A stretch of 39,898 nt of DNA from a bacterium (lineage in GTDB: Bacteria > Actinomycetota > Coriobacteriia > Coriobacteriales > CADBOM01). The position numbers and the translations under genes were made by a program. Below, piece after piece: positions 7,820-16,700 of this stretch (positions are counted from its first letter, which is position 1; each line of letters starts with the position of its first letter). The notes beneath the pieces are model-generated. The model was not told where the DNA came from. It was given only the letters and a program-made list of their open reading frames with translations, and made no database searches. The DNA lies in contig JAILQZ010000076.1 in assembly GCA_024698685.1 (NCBI GenBank), positions 1 through 39,898 of the forward strand, given 5' to 3'.

Positions 7820-9814
7820 ATGGGATCTGAAAAGTATAAGCGCTGTTTTGAGCCCCTCACCATCAAGGGCGTCACGTTCAAGAACCGCATCGTCTGCACT
7901 CCGCACATCCATGCATGGGGTTCCCGCGGTCTCGTCACCGCCGAGCAGGCGGCTGAGTACGAGCGCATCGCAGCGGGCGGTCCGGCAATCGTGACTCTCG
8001 GCAACTGCGCCGTCAACATGAAGGAGTGCTCCGACGAGGTCAGCCAGATCGACCTCTCGCAAGAGCCCGTGCTTCTCGGACTCAACGTCCTTCGCGAGCG
8101 CGTCAATCGCTGGGGCTGCCAGATCTCCGCGCAGATCAACTACGCAGGCCGCAACGCCTGGTATCCGGGCAGCGTCTTCTATGCTCCCTCGCCGATTCCG
8201 TCGCCGGGCGAGCTTGAGAGGGCAGCAGCAGAGGGTCGTCGTCCCAGGGTTCCGATCGAGCTCACCAAGGAGAAGATCATCGAGATCGAGGATCTCTACA
8301 TCGGCGGCGCCATCAAGCTCAAGAGGGCCGGCTTCAAGGTCATCCAGCTCCACTGCGCGCACAACAATCTGATCGGCCAGTTCTTCAGCCCGATCTCCAA
8401 CCACCGCACCGACGAGTATGGCTGCGACACCTATGAGAACCGCACCCGCTTCGTCATGAACATCCTCAGGGGTATCCGCAAGGCTTGCGGCAACGACCTC
8501 ATCATCGACATCCGCATGTCCGGCGAGGACAAGCTTCCCAACGCGCTCACCGTCGATGAGGCAGTCGAGATCTCCAAGATCATGGAGCCCTACTGCGACA
8601 TCTTCACGATCTCCAACGCCTTCCACATGGCTCCTCCGTCGATTGCCGGCAAGATGTCCCTCGGCATGTATCTGCCGCAGATTCCGCTGGTCGACTACAC
8701 TTGGAAGTTCAAGAACGCTCTCAAGAAGGCCAAGATCACCTTCACCACTTGCGTCATGAATCTCGACAACGCCGAGCAGCTCCTCGAGAGCGGAGTTTGC
8801 GACTTCGTCGGAATGTTCCGCCCGTTCCTCGCAGATCCCGATATCGTCAAGAAGTCCGCGCGCGGCAAGATCGACGACATCAACTTCTGCATCCGCTGCG
8901 AGTATCACAACCGCTTCATCTTCCACCAGCCCATCGGCTGCGCGGTCAACCCGCTGGTAGGCCATAGCCTCGAGTTCCCGTATGGCAAGCTCCCGCAGAT
9001 CGACGAGCCCAAGAAGCTCATGATCGTCGGTGGCGGCCCTGCTGGCATGCAGGCTGCGGTTACCGCCCGCAAGCGCGGATTCGACGTCGTCCTCTACGAG
9101 GCCAAGGATCGCCTCGGCGGCGCTCTCTACTGGGCGCAGGAGCTCCCGTTCAAGCGCGAGATCGAGAAGTACACCAATTACATCATCAGGCAGGTCGAGG
9201 CCTCTGGTGCCGAGATCAAGCTCGGTGTCAAGGCAACCCCCGAGACCGTTGCGGCCGAGAACCCGGACTTCCTCTTCATCGCCATCGGCGGCGACTACAC
9301 CAAGCCTCCTATCAAGGGCATCGATGGCCCGAACGTCTGCTACAGCTATGAGGCTGACGCGGGCGAGGTCGAGCTCGGCGATGAGATCGTCATCATCGGT
9401 GGTGGCCTGGTCGGCATGGAGTCCGCGATGTACTTCGCGCGCGACTGCGGCAAGAAGGTCACCGTTATCGACGCTGCTCCGCAGGCTGTCTGCGCAATGG
9501 CATGCAAGAGCAACTACGCCGCGTTCCTGCAGTGGATGGACGAGGGCGGCGCAGACTACAAGCTGATCTACGATGCCGCCATCACCGAGATCAAGGACGG
9601 CTCCGTCGTCTTCTTCCAGGGTGGCCGCATGCAGGAGATCAAGGCCGACAACGTACTCGTTGCAACCGGTATGCGCCCGAAGATCGAGGAGATCGACTCC
9701 TTCAGGCATACCCTCCCGGAGACCGACGTCTACATCCTCGGCTACAACTGCGTCAATGGCACCATCGGCGATGCAACCAACGCAGCGTTCGATATCGCAG
9801 CGCACGTCTTCTAA
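7820..9814 (+). CDS. Old Yellow Enzyme-type NADH:flavin oxidoreductase with FAD/NAD(P) domains (BaiCD / dienoyl-CoA reductase-like)
   Basis: A 664-residue protein from an ATG preceded by GAAGGAGG. Residues 1 to about 350 form the FMN-binding TIM barrel (opening FEPLTIKGVTFKNRIVCTPH; later LHCAHNNLIGQFFSP). An Fe-S region follows at 357-374, then an FAD/NAD(P) part with two dinucleotide folds: LMIVGGGPAGMQAA (about 397) and EIVIIGGGLVGMES (about 522). This is the layout of 2,4-dienoyl-CoA reductase, BaiCD/BaiH and daidzein reductase, which reduce activated C=C bonds using NAD(P)H. The usual CxxCxxxCx11C cluster motif is altered: only C357, C360 and C374 are seen, and no Cys follows CIRCEYHN. 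The cluster may be incomplete or use another ligand. The substrate is unknown; the next gene is a molybdoenzyme, hinting at xenobiotic or dietary substrates. Confidence 0.88.
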   Translation: MGSEKYKRCFEPLTIKGVTFKNRIVCTPHIHAWGSRGLVTAEQAAEYERIAAGGPAIVTLGNCAVNMKECSDEVSQIDLSQEPVLLGLNVLRERVNRWGCQISAQINYAGRNAWYPGSVFYAPSPIPSPGELERAAAEGRRPRVPIELTKEKIIEIEDLYIGGAIKLKRAGFKVIQLHCAHNNLIGQFFSPISNHRTDEYGCDTYENRTRFVMNILRGIRKACGNDLIIDIRMSGEDKLPNALTVDEAVEISKIMEPYCDIFTISNAFHMAPPSIAGKMSLGMYLPQIPLVDYTWKFKNALKKAKITFTTCVMNLDNAEQLLESGVCDFVGMFRPFLADPDIVKKSARGKIDDINFCIRCEYHNRFIFHQPIGCAVNPLVGHSLEFPYGKLPQIDEPKKLMIVGGGPAGMQAAVTARKRGFDVVLYEAKDRLGGALYWAQELPFKREIEKYTNYIIRQVEASGAEIKLGVKATPETVAAENPDFLFIAIGGDYTKPPIKGIDGPNVCYSYEADAGEVELGDEIVIIGGGLVGMESAMYFARDCGKKVTVIDAAPQAVCAMACKSNYAAFLQWMDEGGADYKLIYDAAITEIKDGSVVFFQGGRMQEIKADNVLVATGMRPKIEEIDSFRHTLPETDVYILGYNCVNGTIGDATNAAFDIAAHVF

Positions 9815-9871
9815 GCCGCTAGTGGCATAGGGTCGCTGCGGCCTCGAGCTGACGCGGCAAAGAGCCCAAAC

Positions 9872-9915
9872 GTTGTGCCGGATGCCTTCGGGTGTCCGGC
9901 ACAACTGCGTTTTCG
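9872..9915 (+). terminator. Hairpin downstream of the flavoenzyme, probable terminator
   Basis: A perfect 11-bp stem GTTGTGCCGGA / TCCGGCACAAC with a 12-nt loop is followed by TGCGTTTTC. It lies 57 nt after the flavoenzyme stop. The T run is short and interrupted, so termination may be only partial. Confidence 0.55.
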
Positions 9916-10008
9916 GGGGTCTGCGGCGCGTCGATTCGCGCGACAGCGGCATCCAACGCGGCCAAAACTTGCGGTTTTGTGCGATTTCAGCATTTTTCGC
10001 CAACGAGC

Positions 10009-10209
10009 TGGCCATTTTTTCCGACTTATGTACGATTATTCGGAGTGATTTCCAGGTCACAAAAATGGACAACCCATCTGACCTGCGGTTTTGCTGATAC
10101 GAACACGGCAATTTCGAATCAGCGCTGAAAAAATCGTACATAAGTCGATATTTTTGCCACCTGTCTAGCTAAAAACTAAAAAATCGTTCAAAAGTCGGAT
10201 TTTTGGCCA
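10009..10209. repeat. Three copies of a ~32-nt repeat in an intergenic folded element
   Basis: The core CCGACTTATGTACGATT is at 10021-10037 on the plus strand. It recurs on the minus strand at about 10131-10148 and, slightly changed (CCGACTTTTGAACGATT), at about 10182-10198. Copies 1 and 2 share a perfect 15-nt inverted repeat (10022-10036 with 10133-10147). Copies 1 and 3 also share the flanking TGGCCA. Nested inside are CAGGTCA/TGACCTG (10053-10059 with 10079-10085) and GCTGATACGAA/TTCGAATCAGC (10093-10123). TGCGGTTTTG occurs twice, at 9970 and 10084. The element fills the 541-nt gap between the flavoenzyme and molybdoenzyme genes and holds no believable gene. It could be a non-autonomous repeat, a structured RNA or a regulator array. 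Confidence 0.6.
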
Positions 10210-10262
10210 TCGATCTCGGCGATCGCGGCTGGCAAAGGCTTCAAAAGCGCTCGCATTTCCCT

Positions 10263-10290
10263 TTGATTGAAACGGCAGTCCGTTTAAAAT
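10263..10290 (+). promoter_or_regulatory. Candidate promoter and operator of the molybdoenzyme gene
   Basis: TTGATT, 16 nt, then TAAAAT gives a plausible -35/-10 pair. The spacer contains the perfect inverted repeat AAACGG-CAGT-CCGTTT (10270-10285), overlapping where RNA polymerase would bind. That arrangement suits a repressor or activator dimer. No regulator gene is next to it. Confidence 0.4.
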
Positions 10291-10301
10291 GGAAATATCG
10301 T

Positions 10302-10330
10302 GCATCCACATGCGGGAAACATGTGGATGC
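10302..10330 (+). promoter_or_regulatory. Perfect hairpin in the molybdoenzyme 5' leader
   Basis: GCATCCACATG and CATGTGGATGC form an 11-bp perfect stem with a 7-nt loop (CGGGAAA). It ends 25 nt before the start codon and 7 nt before the GGAAGG ribosome site region. It could be an operator or an RNA element that controls ribosome access or message stability. Confidence 0.5.
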
Positions 10331-10355
10331 GGAAGGAAAAGGAAGGGCAATCATC

Positions 10356-12911
10356 ATGGCTGACTACCAAGAATTCCTGGATTCAATCGATCGCGAGGCC
10401 TACCATGCAGGGGAGTGGCAGTGGGAGGAGGACGGCTACACCGTCACCCGCACATACCACTATTCGCCGCCGGGGTGCCATACCTCGTGCGGAATCCTGA
10501 TCTACGTCAAGGACGGCAAGGTCGAGAAGGTCGAGGGCGACCCGCTCGATCCGTGCACCAACGGCAAGCTCTGCATCAAGTGCCTCATGCTTCCCGAGGC
10601 CATCAACAGCCCACAGCGCGTGAAGTACCCGATGCGGCGCGCGGGCGAGCGCGGGGAGAACAAGTGGGAGCGCATCACCTGGGACGAGGCCTACGACGAG
10701 ATCGAGGCCAAGGTCCGCGAGATCTGGGAGACCGACGGCGGCTACGCGATCATGTGCATCCACGGCACCGGCCGCAACATCAACTGGCAGGTTCCTTTCT
10801 TCGGTCAGGCCGCGCTGAAGACGCCGAACATCTCGACCTTCGCGTTCACTGGCTTCTCCTGCTACATGCCGCGCGTGTGCGGCTGCATCGCGCCCTTCGG
10901 CGACTTCACCGTGGTGGACGCGTCGCAGTGCCACGAGGAGCGCTACAACAACGAGGAGTGGGTTCCGCCAGAGGTCCTGGTGGTCTGGGGAAACGAGCCG
11001 CTGGCATCAAACGCCGATGGCTACATCGGCCACTGGCTCGTGCAGTGCGTCCAGATGGGCACGCGGATCATCTCGATCGACCCGCGCCTCACGTGGTGGG
11101 GCGCTCGCGCCGAGCACTGGCTGCAGATCAGGCCGGGCACCGATGCCGCGCTCGCGTGCGCATGGCTCAACGTGATCATCGAGGAGGATCTCTACGACCA
11201 CGAGGCGGTCGAGTACTGGTGCGCCGGCTTCGACCAGCTCGCCGAGGCGGTCAAGGAGATGACCCCGGAGTGGGCTGCGCCCATCTGCGACCTCGATGCC
11301 GACGACATCCGCGCCTCCGCGCGAACCTACGCGGCCGGAAACCCCTCGGCCATCCAGTGGGGCCTCTCGTTCGACCAGCAGCTCTCCGCGATGGCGCTGT
11401 GCCTCGCAGGCTGCGACCTCATGGCCATCTGCGGCAACGTCGACGTGCCCGGCGGCAACATCCTCGTGCACAACGCGTTCGAATGCAATGCGGGCTACGC
11501 ATCGGGCGAGGCCTTCACGCCGCCTGAGTGGCGCGCTCTCAAGCTCAACAACAGCTTCGGCCTCGGTATCGAAGGTGGCGATTTCGTGGCTCACGCGGCG
11601 TCTGACCCGCTCCTGCAGGCAATCGAGGAGGACTTCCCATATCCGATCAAGATGCTGTGGATGCAATCGTCCAACACCATCTCGTGCCCGGGCATGGACG
11701 CGCCGCGCGTTCTGGCCGCGATGCAGAAGGTCCCCTTCATCGTCAATGCCGACCCGTTCCTCACGCCGACCTCTGTCGCCTGCGCCGACATCCTGCTGCC
11801 GGTGGCGATGAGCGCCGAGCGCAACTCGGCCCGCACCTGGTGGACCCCGGCTCGCGCGATGGTCGCGGTCACGCAGTTCTACGAGGCCAAATCGGACGAG
11901 ACGATCATCATTGAGCTGGGCAAGCGCCTCAACCCCGAGGTCTTCGGCCAGTGGGACAACGACATCGACTTCCTCAACTGGTACCTCCACGACGGCACCG
12001 GCTCGTTCTCCGCTACCACCGAGGCCACGGATCAGAGCGGCTCCGTCAACTCCGGCAAGACGCTCTTCCCGGCGGACAAGGACTGGATCAACCTCGTCCA
12101 GGATCCCGACATGTGCGGTCACAGGTACGACGAGTTCAACGCCACCTATTACAAGGCCGCCAAGGGCATGTTCAGGCCCGATGGCTCCGTCGGCTACGGC
12201 ACCCCGTCCGGCCGTCTCGAGCTCACCCCGCTGCTCTACCAGTACTGGGGCCTGCGCACCACGCCGTTCCACACCGAGCCGCCCTACGGCCCGATCTCCA
12301 CGCCCGAGCTCATGGAGGAGTACCCGCTCATCCTCACGTGCGGCGGTCGCTCCTTCGAGTTCTTCCATAGCGAGCATCGACAGCTGCCCACGGCGCGCGA
12401 GTTGCATCCCGTGCCGCTGGTGATGATCAACCCGAAGACCGCGGAGAAGTACGGCATCCACGAGGGCCAGTGGGTGTGGATCGAGAACGACCATGGCCGC
12501 TTCAAGCAGGTCGCCAAGATCACCCCGCGTGTCAACGAGAAGACCGTCCACGCCGAGCACGGCTGGTGGTTCCCAGAGGCCAGGCCAGAGGCGCCGTACT
12601 TCTTCGACACCTTCGAGTCGAACCCCAACAACTGCACGCGCGCTTTCCTCGCAGGGCAGGGAGGCGTAGGCTCGCCGATCAAGTCGATGATCTGCAAGAT
12701 CTACCCGGTGCAGGATGGCGACATCACGCCCACGCAGGTGGTTGCCGAGCAGGGCAACTTCGATCAGTACGTAAAGATGGAGTCGCCGCGCAAGGCCGAG
12801 ATCGAGAAGTTCCACGAGCTTACTGCCAAGGGCTGGTCGTTCAATCCGTGGACCAACGAGGTCACCGATCCTGAGACTGGCGAGAAAGCCAACCTCAAGG
12901 AGTTCGTCTAA
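10356..12911 (+). CDS. Molybdopterin-dependent oxidoreductase, DMSO reductase superfamily (catechol dehydroxylase / hydroxytransferase-like)
   Basis: The 851-residue protein is read from MADYQEFLDS, which follows AAAAGGAAGGGC; the ORF-track start 153 nt upstream lies in the leader. The N-terminus holds a [4Fe-4S]-type cysteine set, CHTSCGILIYVKDGK...CTNGKLCIKC. The typical molybdopterin folds follow: HGTGRN, VVWGNEP, ISIDPRLTWWGARA, RPGTDAALA, NVDVPGGN and the late ADILLP/AERN region. A C-terminal cap runs from about residue 650. No Tat signal is seen, and no FeS (DmsB-like) or membrane subunit lies beside it, so it is probably a soluble single-subunit enzyme. Eggerthellaceae use many such enzymes to remove hydroxyl groups from catechols; pyrogallol transhydroxylase and acetylene hydratase are other relatives. 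The molybdenum ligand cannot be assigned by eye and the substrate is unknown. Confidence 0.87.
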   Translation: MADYQEFLDSIDREAYHAGEWQWEEDGYTVTRTYHYSPPGCHTSCGILIYVKDGKVEKVEGDPLDPCTNGKLCIKCLMLPEAINSPQRVKYPMRRAGERGENKWERITWDEAYDEIEAKVREIWETDGGYAIMCIHGTGRNINWQVPFFGQAALKTPNISTFAFTGFSCYMPRVCGCIAPFGDFTVVDASQCHEERYNNEEWVPPEVLVVWGNEPLASNADGYIGHWLVQCVQMGTRIISIDPRLTWWGARAEHWLQIRPGTDAALACAWLNVIIEEDLYDHEAVEYWCAGFDQLAEAVKEMTPEWAAPICDLDADDIRASARTYAAGNPSAIQWGLSFDQQLSAMALCLAGCDLMAICGNVDVPGGNILVHNAFECNAGYASGEAFTPPEWRALKLNNSFGLGIEGGDFVAHAASDPLLQAIEEDFPYPIKMLWMQSSNTISCPGMDAPRVLAAMQKVPFIVNADPFLTPTSVACADILLPVAMSAERNSARTWWTPARAMVAVTQFYEAKSDETIIIELGKRLNPEVFGQWDNDIDFLNWYLHDGTGSFSATTEATDQSGSVNSGKTLFPADKDWINLVQDPDMCGHRYDEFNATYYKAAKGMFRPDGSVGYGTPSGRLELTPLLYQYWGLRTTPFHTEPPYGPISTPELMEEYPLILTCGGRSFEFFHSEHRQLPTARELHPVPLVMINPKTAEKYGIHEGQWVWIENDHGRFKQVAKITPRVNEKTVHAEHGWWFPEARPEAPYFFDTFESNPNNCTRAFLAGQGGVGSPIKSMICKIYPVQDGDITPTQVVAEQGNFDQYVKMESPRKAEIEKFHELTAKGWSFNPWTNEVTDPETGEKANLKEFV

Positions 12912-12945
12912 ACCCGCAGCAGCAGCGTTCATAGCACTACCTAGT

Positions 12946-12976
12946 GCCCCGATGCCGAGTGCGTCGGGGCTCTTTT
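12946..12976 (+). terminator. Rho-independent terminator of the molybdoenzyme gene
   Basis: GCCCCGA and TCGGGGC pair around an 11-nt loop, followed by TCTTTT. It begins 35 nt after the stop codon. Confidence 0.85.
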
Positions 12977-13117
12977 ACAGTTCCAGTAGGCTATAACCTG
13001 CAGCCAACTCATCACTCCTCCTTCCTTCAAATGCTGGATTCAAATCAGGGTCCGCCATGCTTTTCTTTCTAAATTTGCGCACTTCGCGTCCGCGCGAAAT
13101 CGCGACAAGCGCAGCAG

Positions 13118-13145
13118 TTGCGCGCCCCGACACTTGTGCTACACT
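13118..13145 (+). promoter_or_regulatory. Promoter of the cobalamin riboswitch transcript
   Basis: TTGCGC, 16 nt, then TACACT, with TGC directly before the -10 (extended -10 form). Transcription would start near 13152, just before the riboswitch, giving a leader of about 645 nt. Confidence 0.55.
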
Positions 13146-13164
13146 TGTAAACGCTTGGAGACAG

Positions 13165-13470
13165 GCCGATTTCCTGTGGCCTCGCAGGGGTTACGGCAGG
13201 CGGGTGGCACGCGCCGCCGGCAAGCGCGTTACCTGCGGGGATGAACAAGTGAACCAGGTGGGAATCCTGGGTGGGGCCGCCGCTGTATGCGACAAGCGTG
13301 AACGTCCCGAGGGCGAAAGCCGGTCACTGGGGCAACCTGGGAAGGCTGGCGTTCACGCGCAGGATGGCGCAGGCGGGTGCGGGCAAGATCGCGGGCAACC
13401 GCGCGGCGCCGCAACCGCAGACGCGCGTCTGAGAGTCGCGAGCCAGAAGACCTACGGGAATGGAAGATAC
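13165..13470 (+). ncRNA. Cobalamin (B12) riboswitch aptamer
   Basis: The leader has the conserved cobalamin riboswitch blocks in the right order: GTGGGAATCC (13259-13268), GGGGCCGCCGCTGTATGCGA (about 13273-13292), GGTCACTGGGG...CTGGGAAGGC (about 13322-13346) and the B12 box AGCCAGAAGACCT (13441-13453). Family knowledge: this RNA binds adenosyl-, methyl- or aquo-cobalamin and normally lowers expression of B12 synthesis, uptake or B12-replacing genes when the cofactor is plentiful. Both edges are estimates, since the closing P1 helix could not be settled by eye. It sits between a good promoter and the gene for a large surface protein, so that protein is predicted to be made when B12 is short. 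Confidence 0.88.
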
Positions 13471-13524
13471 GCTGTCTGCGATCGCCAAGTCGCAGGCGGA
13501 GACCAAGGTGCATCACGGGCCGCG

Positions 13525-13567
13525 CCGCAAGCGTCCAGCAGACGCTCGCTGCGGCCTGTCTGTATTT
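13525..13567 (+). terminator. Possible riboswitch expression-platform terminator
   Basis: After the aptamer, CCGCA-AGCGTC-CAGCA-GACGCT-CGC-TGCGG folds into a GC-rich hairpin with a 3-nt bulge, followed by CCTGTCTGTATTTT. This could end transcription when cobalamin is bound. About 230 nt of further GC-rich leader (13568-13797) remains before the gene; I see no gene or clear motif there, only short self-complementary pieces such as GGGTTTCGAAGGGAAACCC. Confidence 0.4.
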
Positions 13568-13797
13568 TGGGGCGGCGCGCCGTGCGCCGCATCATACCAG
13601 AGGGGGCGGGCTCTCTCTCTTCGTATCGGGGATCGGAACGGGGTTTCGAAGGGAAACCCATGGTCCGGCTGAGGCGTGCGCGCGCATGCCCCGACCTCGA
13701 TCCGGTCCTCGTTGCCTGCAAGGGCACGTGCCGCGCCAAGCGGCAGGACGAAAGGCCCCGCGGAAGGTCGCGGGCCGCGAAGAGAGGAGGAAACCTT

Positions 13798-16700
13798 ATG
13801 AGAGAGAAGCCCCTATCCACCAAGAGAGGGTTGCGCTTCCTGGGCATGCTGCTGGCATCGCTGGTGCTGGCGTTCGGCCTTGCGCTCCCTGCCTTTGCAG
13901 AATCGGGGGGGTCTGATTCAGGAGATGAGATCTGCCTCCTGGACAACGAGGTCTGGGCGTCCATATCCGGAGCCGACGTCGTATCCGCGGTTGAGACAGA
14001 GGTCCCAGAGGACTTCGCGCCCGAGCTATTCCCCGAGGCTAAGTGCTGGGACGTGACGCTGTCGGGCATCGAGGAGTACGACGAGATCACCCTCTCGGCT
14101 CGCACGCTGGGCGACCCTCCGACGCAGGATGATTTCTCCAAGGCGCTGTCGACCGCGGGGTTCTCGAGCGAGGATGAGCTAGACCAGGGGACGTGGTTCG
14201 AAATCCGATCCATGGCGATAGCTAACTACGTGCAGGATGCCGCGAGGTACGACTACGTGCTCGAGATCGAGCTCGAGGACGGCGAGATGATGTTCGTCCT
14301 GTTCTACTACAGGGACAACATCGCGGTATACGATCCCGACCTGGCCACCCCCGCCGCCCTGATCTTCAGGTTCCACATCGACAATTCGACCCCGCCTGAC
14401 CCTCAGCCATCTGATCAGATGATTACGAAAGCTATCCCGTTATGTGGTCAATTCGAGAATGAAAATGCGCTCTACGGATCAGTTGAACATGAGCAGAATG
14501 CCTATGCATGCGACCATGCAACTTATCTGGTAGTCCCAAATGACGTTGATAAGGTAGATGTGGCGCTTACATTCAACGCTAATGATTACGAAGTAGCAGT
14601 CAACGGTGTCGCTCAAAGGCCGATATCAGACGAAAACGAGCTAGTAGTTTCGCTAAATGCCGCCCCCAAGTCGAGATTTGGTATGTCTCAAGATTCCGTA
14701 AACTCGATTGTTGTTACAAAGGGCGACAAGGCGACAACGTATAAGGTGTTTGTTGTCAGTCAAAGATTTGATGATCTGCCCAGTTCAGTCGTTGAGTATC
14801 TCTGCATTGGATCCCAGTACACTAACGATCGCAGTGGTGCAGGCGATTATGGAACAAGGGCTGTGCGATCTCTTGTTGGAAGTAATTATTCTGCTGGCGG
14901 AGAGGCTTCAGGTCCAGTGTCTCTTGGCGGGTTCGGCGGATACATCATTTACAAGTTCGACGACCCAATCAAGGATGATTCGAATAATCCTTACGGAATA
15001 GATTTCATTGTTTTCGGCAACGCATATAAGGGGAGTCAAGAATTTGGCGAGCCAGGTCAAGTCTGGGTTAGTGAAGATGGCGAGACTTGGTATGCGCTTG
15101 CGGGTGGCATGCACTATGAGGATTACGCAAGTTGGGATTACTCGATAACGTATTCCAAGAATGGTAATGGAAGTACGACGATTACAGATGCTAATGGGAG
15201 CTCAAAAACGTACCGTGATCTCTATTATCCCGATCCACTTAAATACCCCTATTTTGATTCCAGTGGACAAAGCGATGATAGCCTGACGGTATCTGGGATT
15301 TGTTTCGAGTCCGAAAATGAGCTTGATCCTTCTGGAAGCGAAATGGCTCAACATGCTGGTTTTGGATATGCTGACCTTGGGAGCTCAGGGACGAAGTTGC
15401 CTGATGAAAGTACAGAAGGCTGGATGGAATATAACATCCCAGATCCTGAAAACTCGGGTTCTACAATTGGCTCCATTTTGAGTGAGGTGGGATACGAAAA
15501 GCTCGCCCGCAATATTGCACTGAATCCTTATGCTGATTATCCATCTGGCGATGATATAGGTAATTATGACGCCCCAACCGATGGCATGGATCTCGCGTGG
15601 GCTGTTGACAAAGACGGTCAGCCTGTAGATGTTAGCAACAAGGAATTCCATTACGTAAAAATTGTGACCGCGACCAATATTGTAAATCCGTCGCTCGGTG
15701 AGAAGTCCACCGAGGTCAACATGGTGCGTGTGGCGCAAGCTGCCGACTCTGCAGTTGGCAAGACCGGCGCACCGGCGAAGATTACGGTTGACGGCGTTGA
15801 TGTCCCACTTGAGGACGGCAAGTTCGTCTATGACGATGTTGTCGTTGACGGCGCTTTCCAAGTTGCCGTCGATGCTCCTGAGGATGCGCACGTCTACATC
15901 AACAACAACTGCGCCGCTAGCGCGGACTACGACAAGATTCCCGACCACAAGATCATCCGCGTGATCGTTCAGGAGGGCGAGAAGGAGCCCGCAATCTACA
16001 TTCTCAACCTTGTTGAGGGCGAGCTGCCGGATATCAACACTCCGCCCGCCCTGGCTGATGACGTTGCGGCTGCTGTTGAGGCCGAGGCAGTTGTCGGCGA
16101 GCCCTACGTTGTCGATCTGAGCGGAATCTTCGTGGACGAGGATGGCGACGAGATCACCTACAAGGTGACGGATCACAGCGGCGTTACCGTCGACATCCCC
16201 GCTATCTACAGTTTCACCTACGAGGAGCCTGGCACCTATACGCTGGTGTTCACCGCCAATGACGGCCAGGCTGACTCGCCGACCTACACGGTGACTCTGA
16301 CCGTTTCCGAGCCCGCTCCCGCCTACGCCCCCGGCTGGAACAGAGACGCAGATGGAGATTGGATCTACGTCAACGAGGACGGCTCGATCCGCACCAACGG
16401 CTGGGCCAAGGACTCCAAGGGCTGGTGCTACCTCGGCGATGACGGCAAGATCGTCAAGTCGAAGTGGATCAAGGACACCAACGGCGAGTGGTACTACCTC
16501 AAGGACAACGGATACATGGCTGCCAACGAGTGGGCAAAGGACAGCCACGGCTGGATGTATATGGCATCCAACGGAAAGATCACCAAGGGCAAGTGGGTCA
16601 AGTACAAGGGAGAGTGGTACTACCTCAAGGCCAACGGCTACATGGCCGCCAACGAGTGGGCCAAGGATTCCAAGGGCTGGATGTACATGGACTCCTCGGG

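Noticed and set aside
7793-10141. 782-residue minus-strand ORF
   Set aside because: Lies antisense to the well-supported flavoenzyme, runs on through its terminator and the repeat element, and has a low-complexity Asp/Leu/Val/Arg composition typical of antisense frames in GC-rich genes.
11007-12932. 641-residue minus-strand ORF
   Set aside because: Antisense shadow of the molybdoenzyme; no recognisable motif and no ribosome site.
13057-13797. N-terminal 247 codons of the track's 1260-residue ORF
   Set aside because: Covers the promoter and B12 riboswitch; the signal peptide and ribosome site place the real start at 13798.
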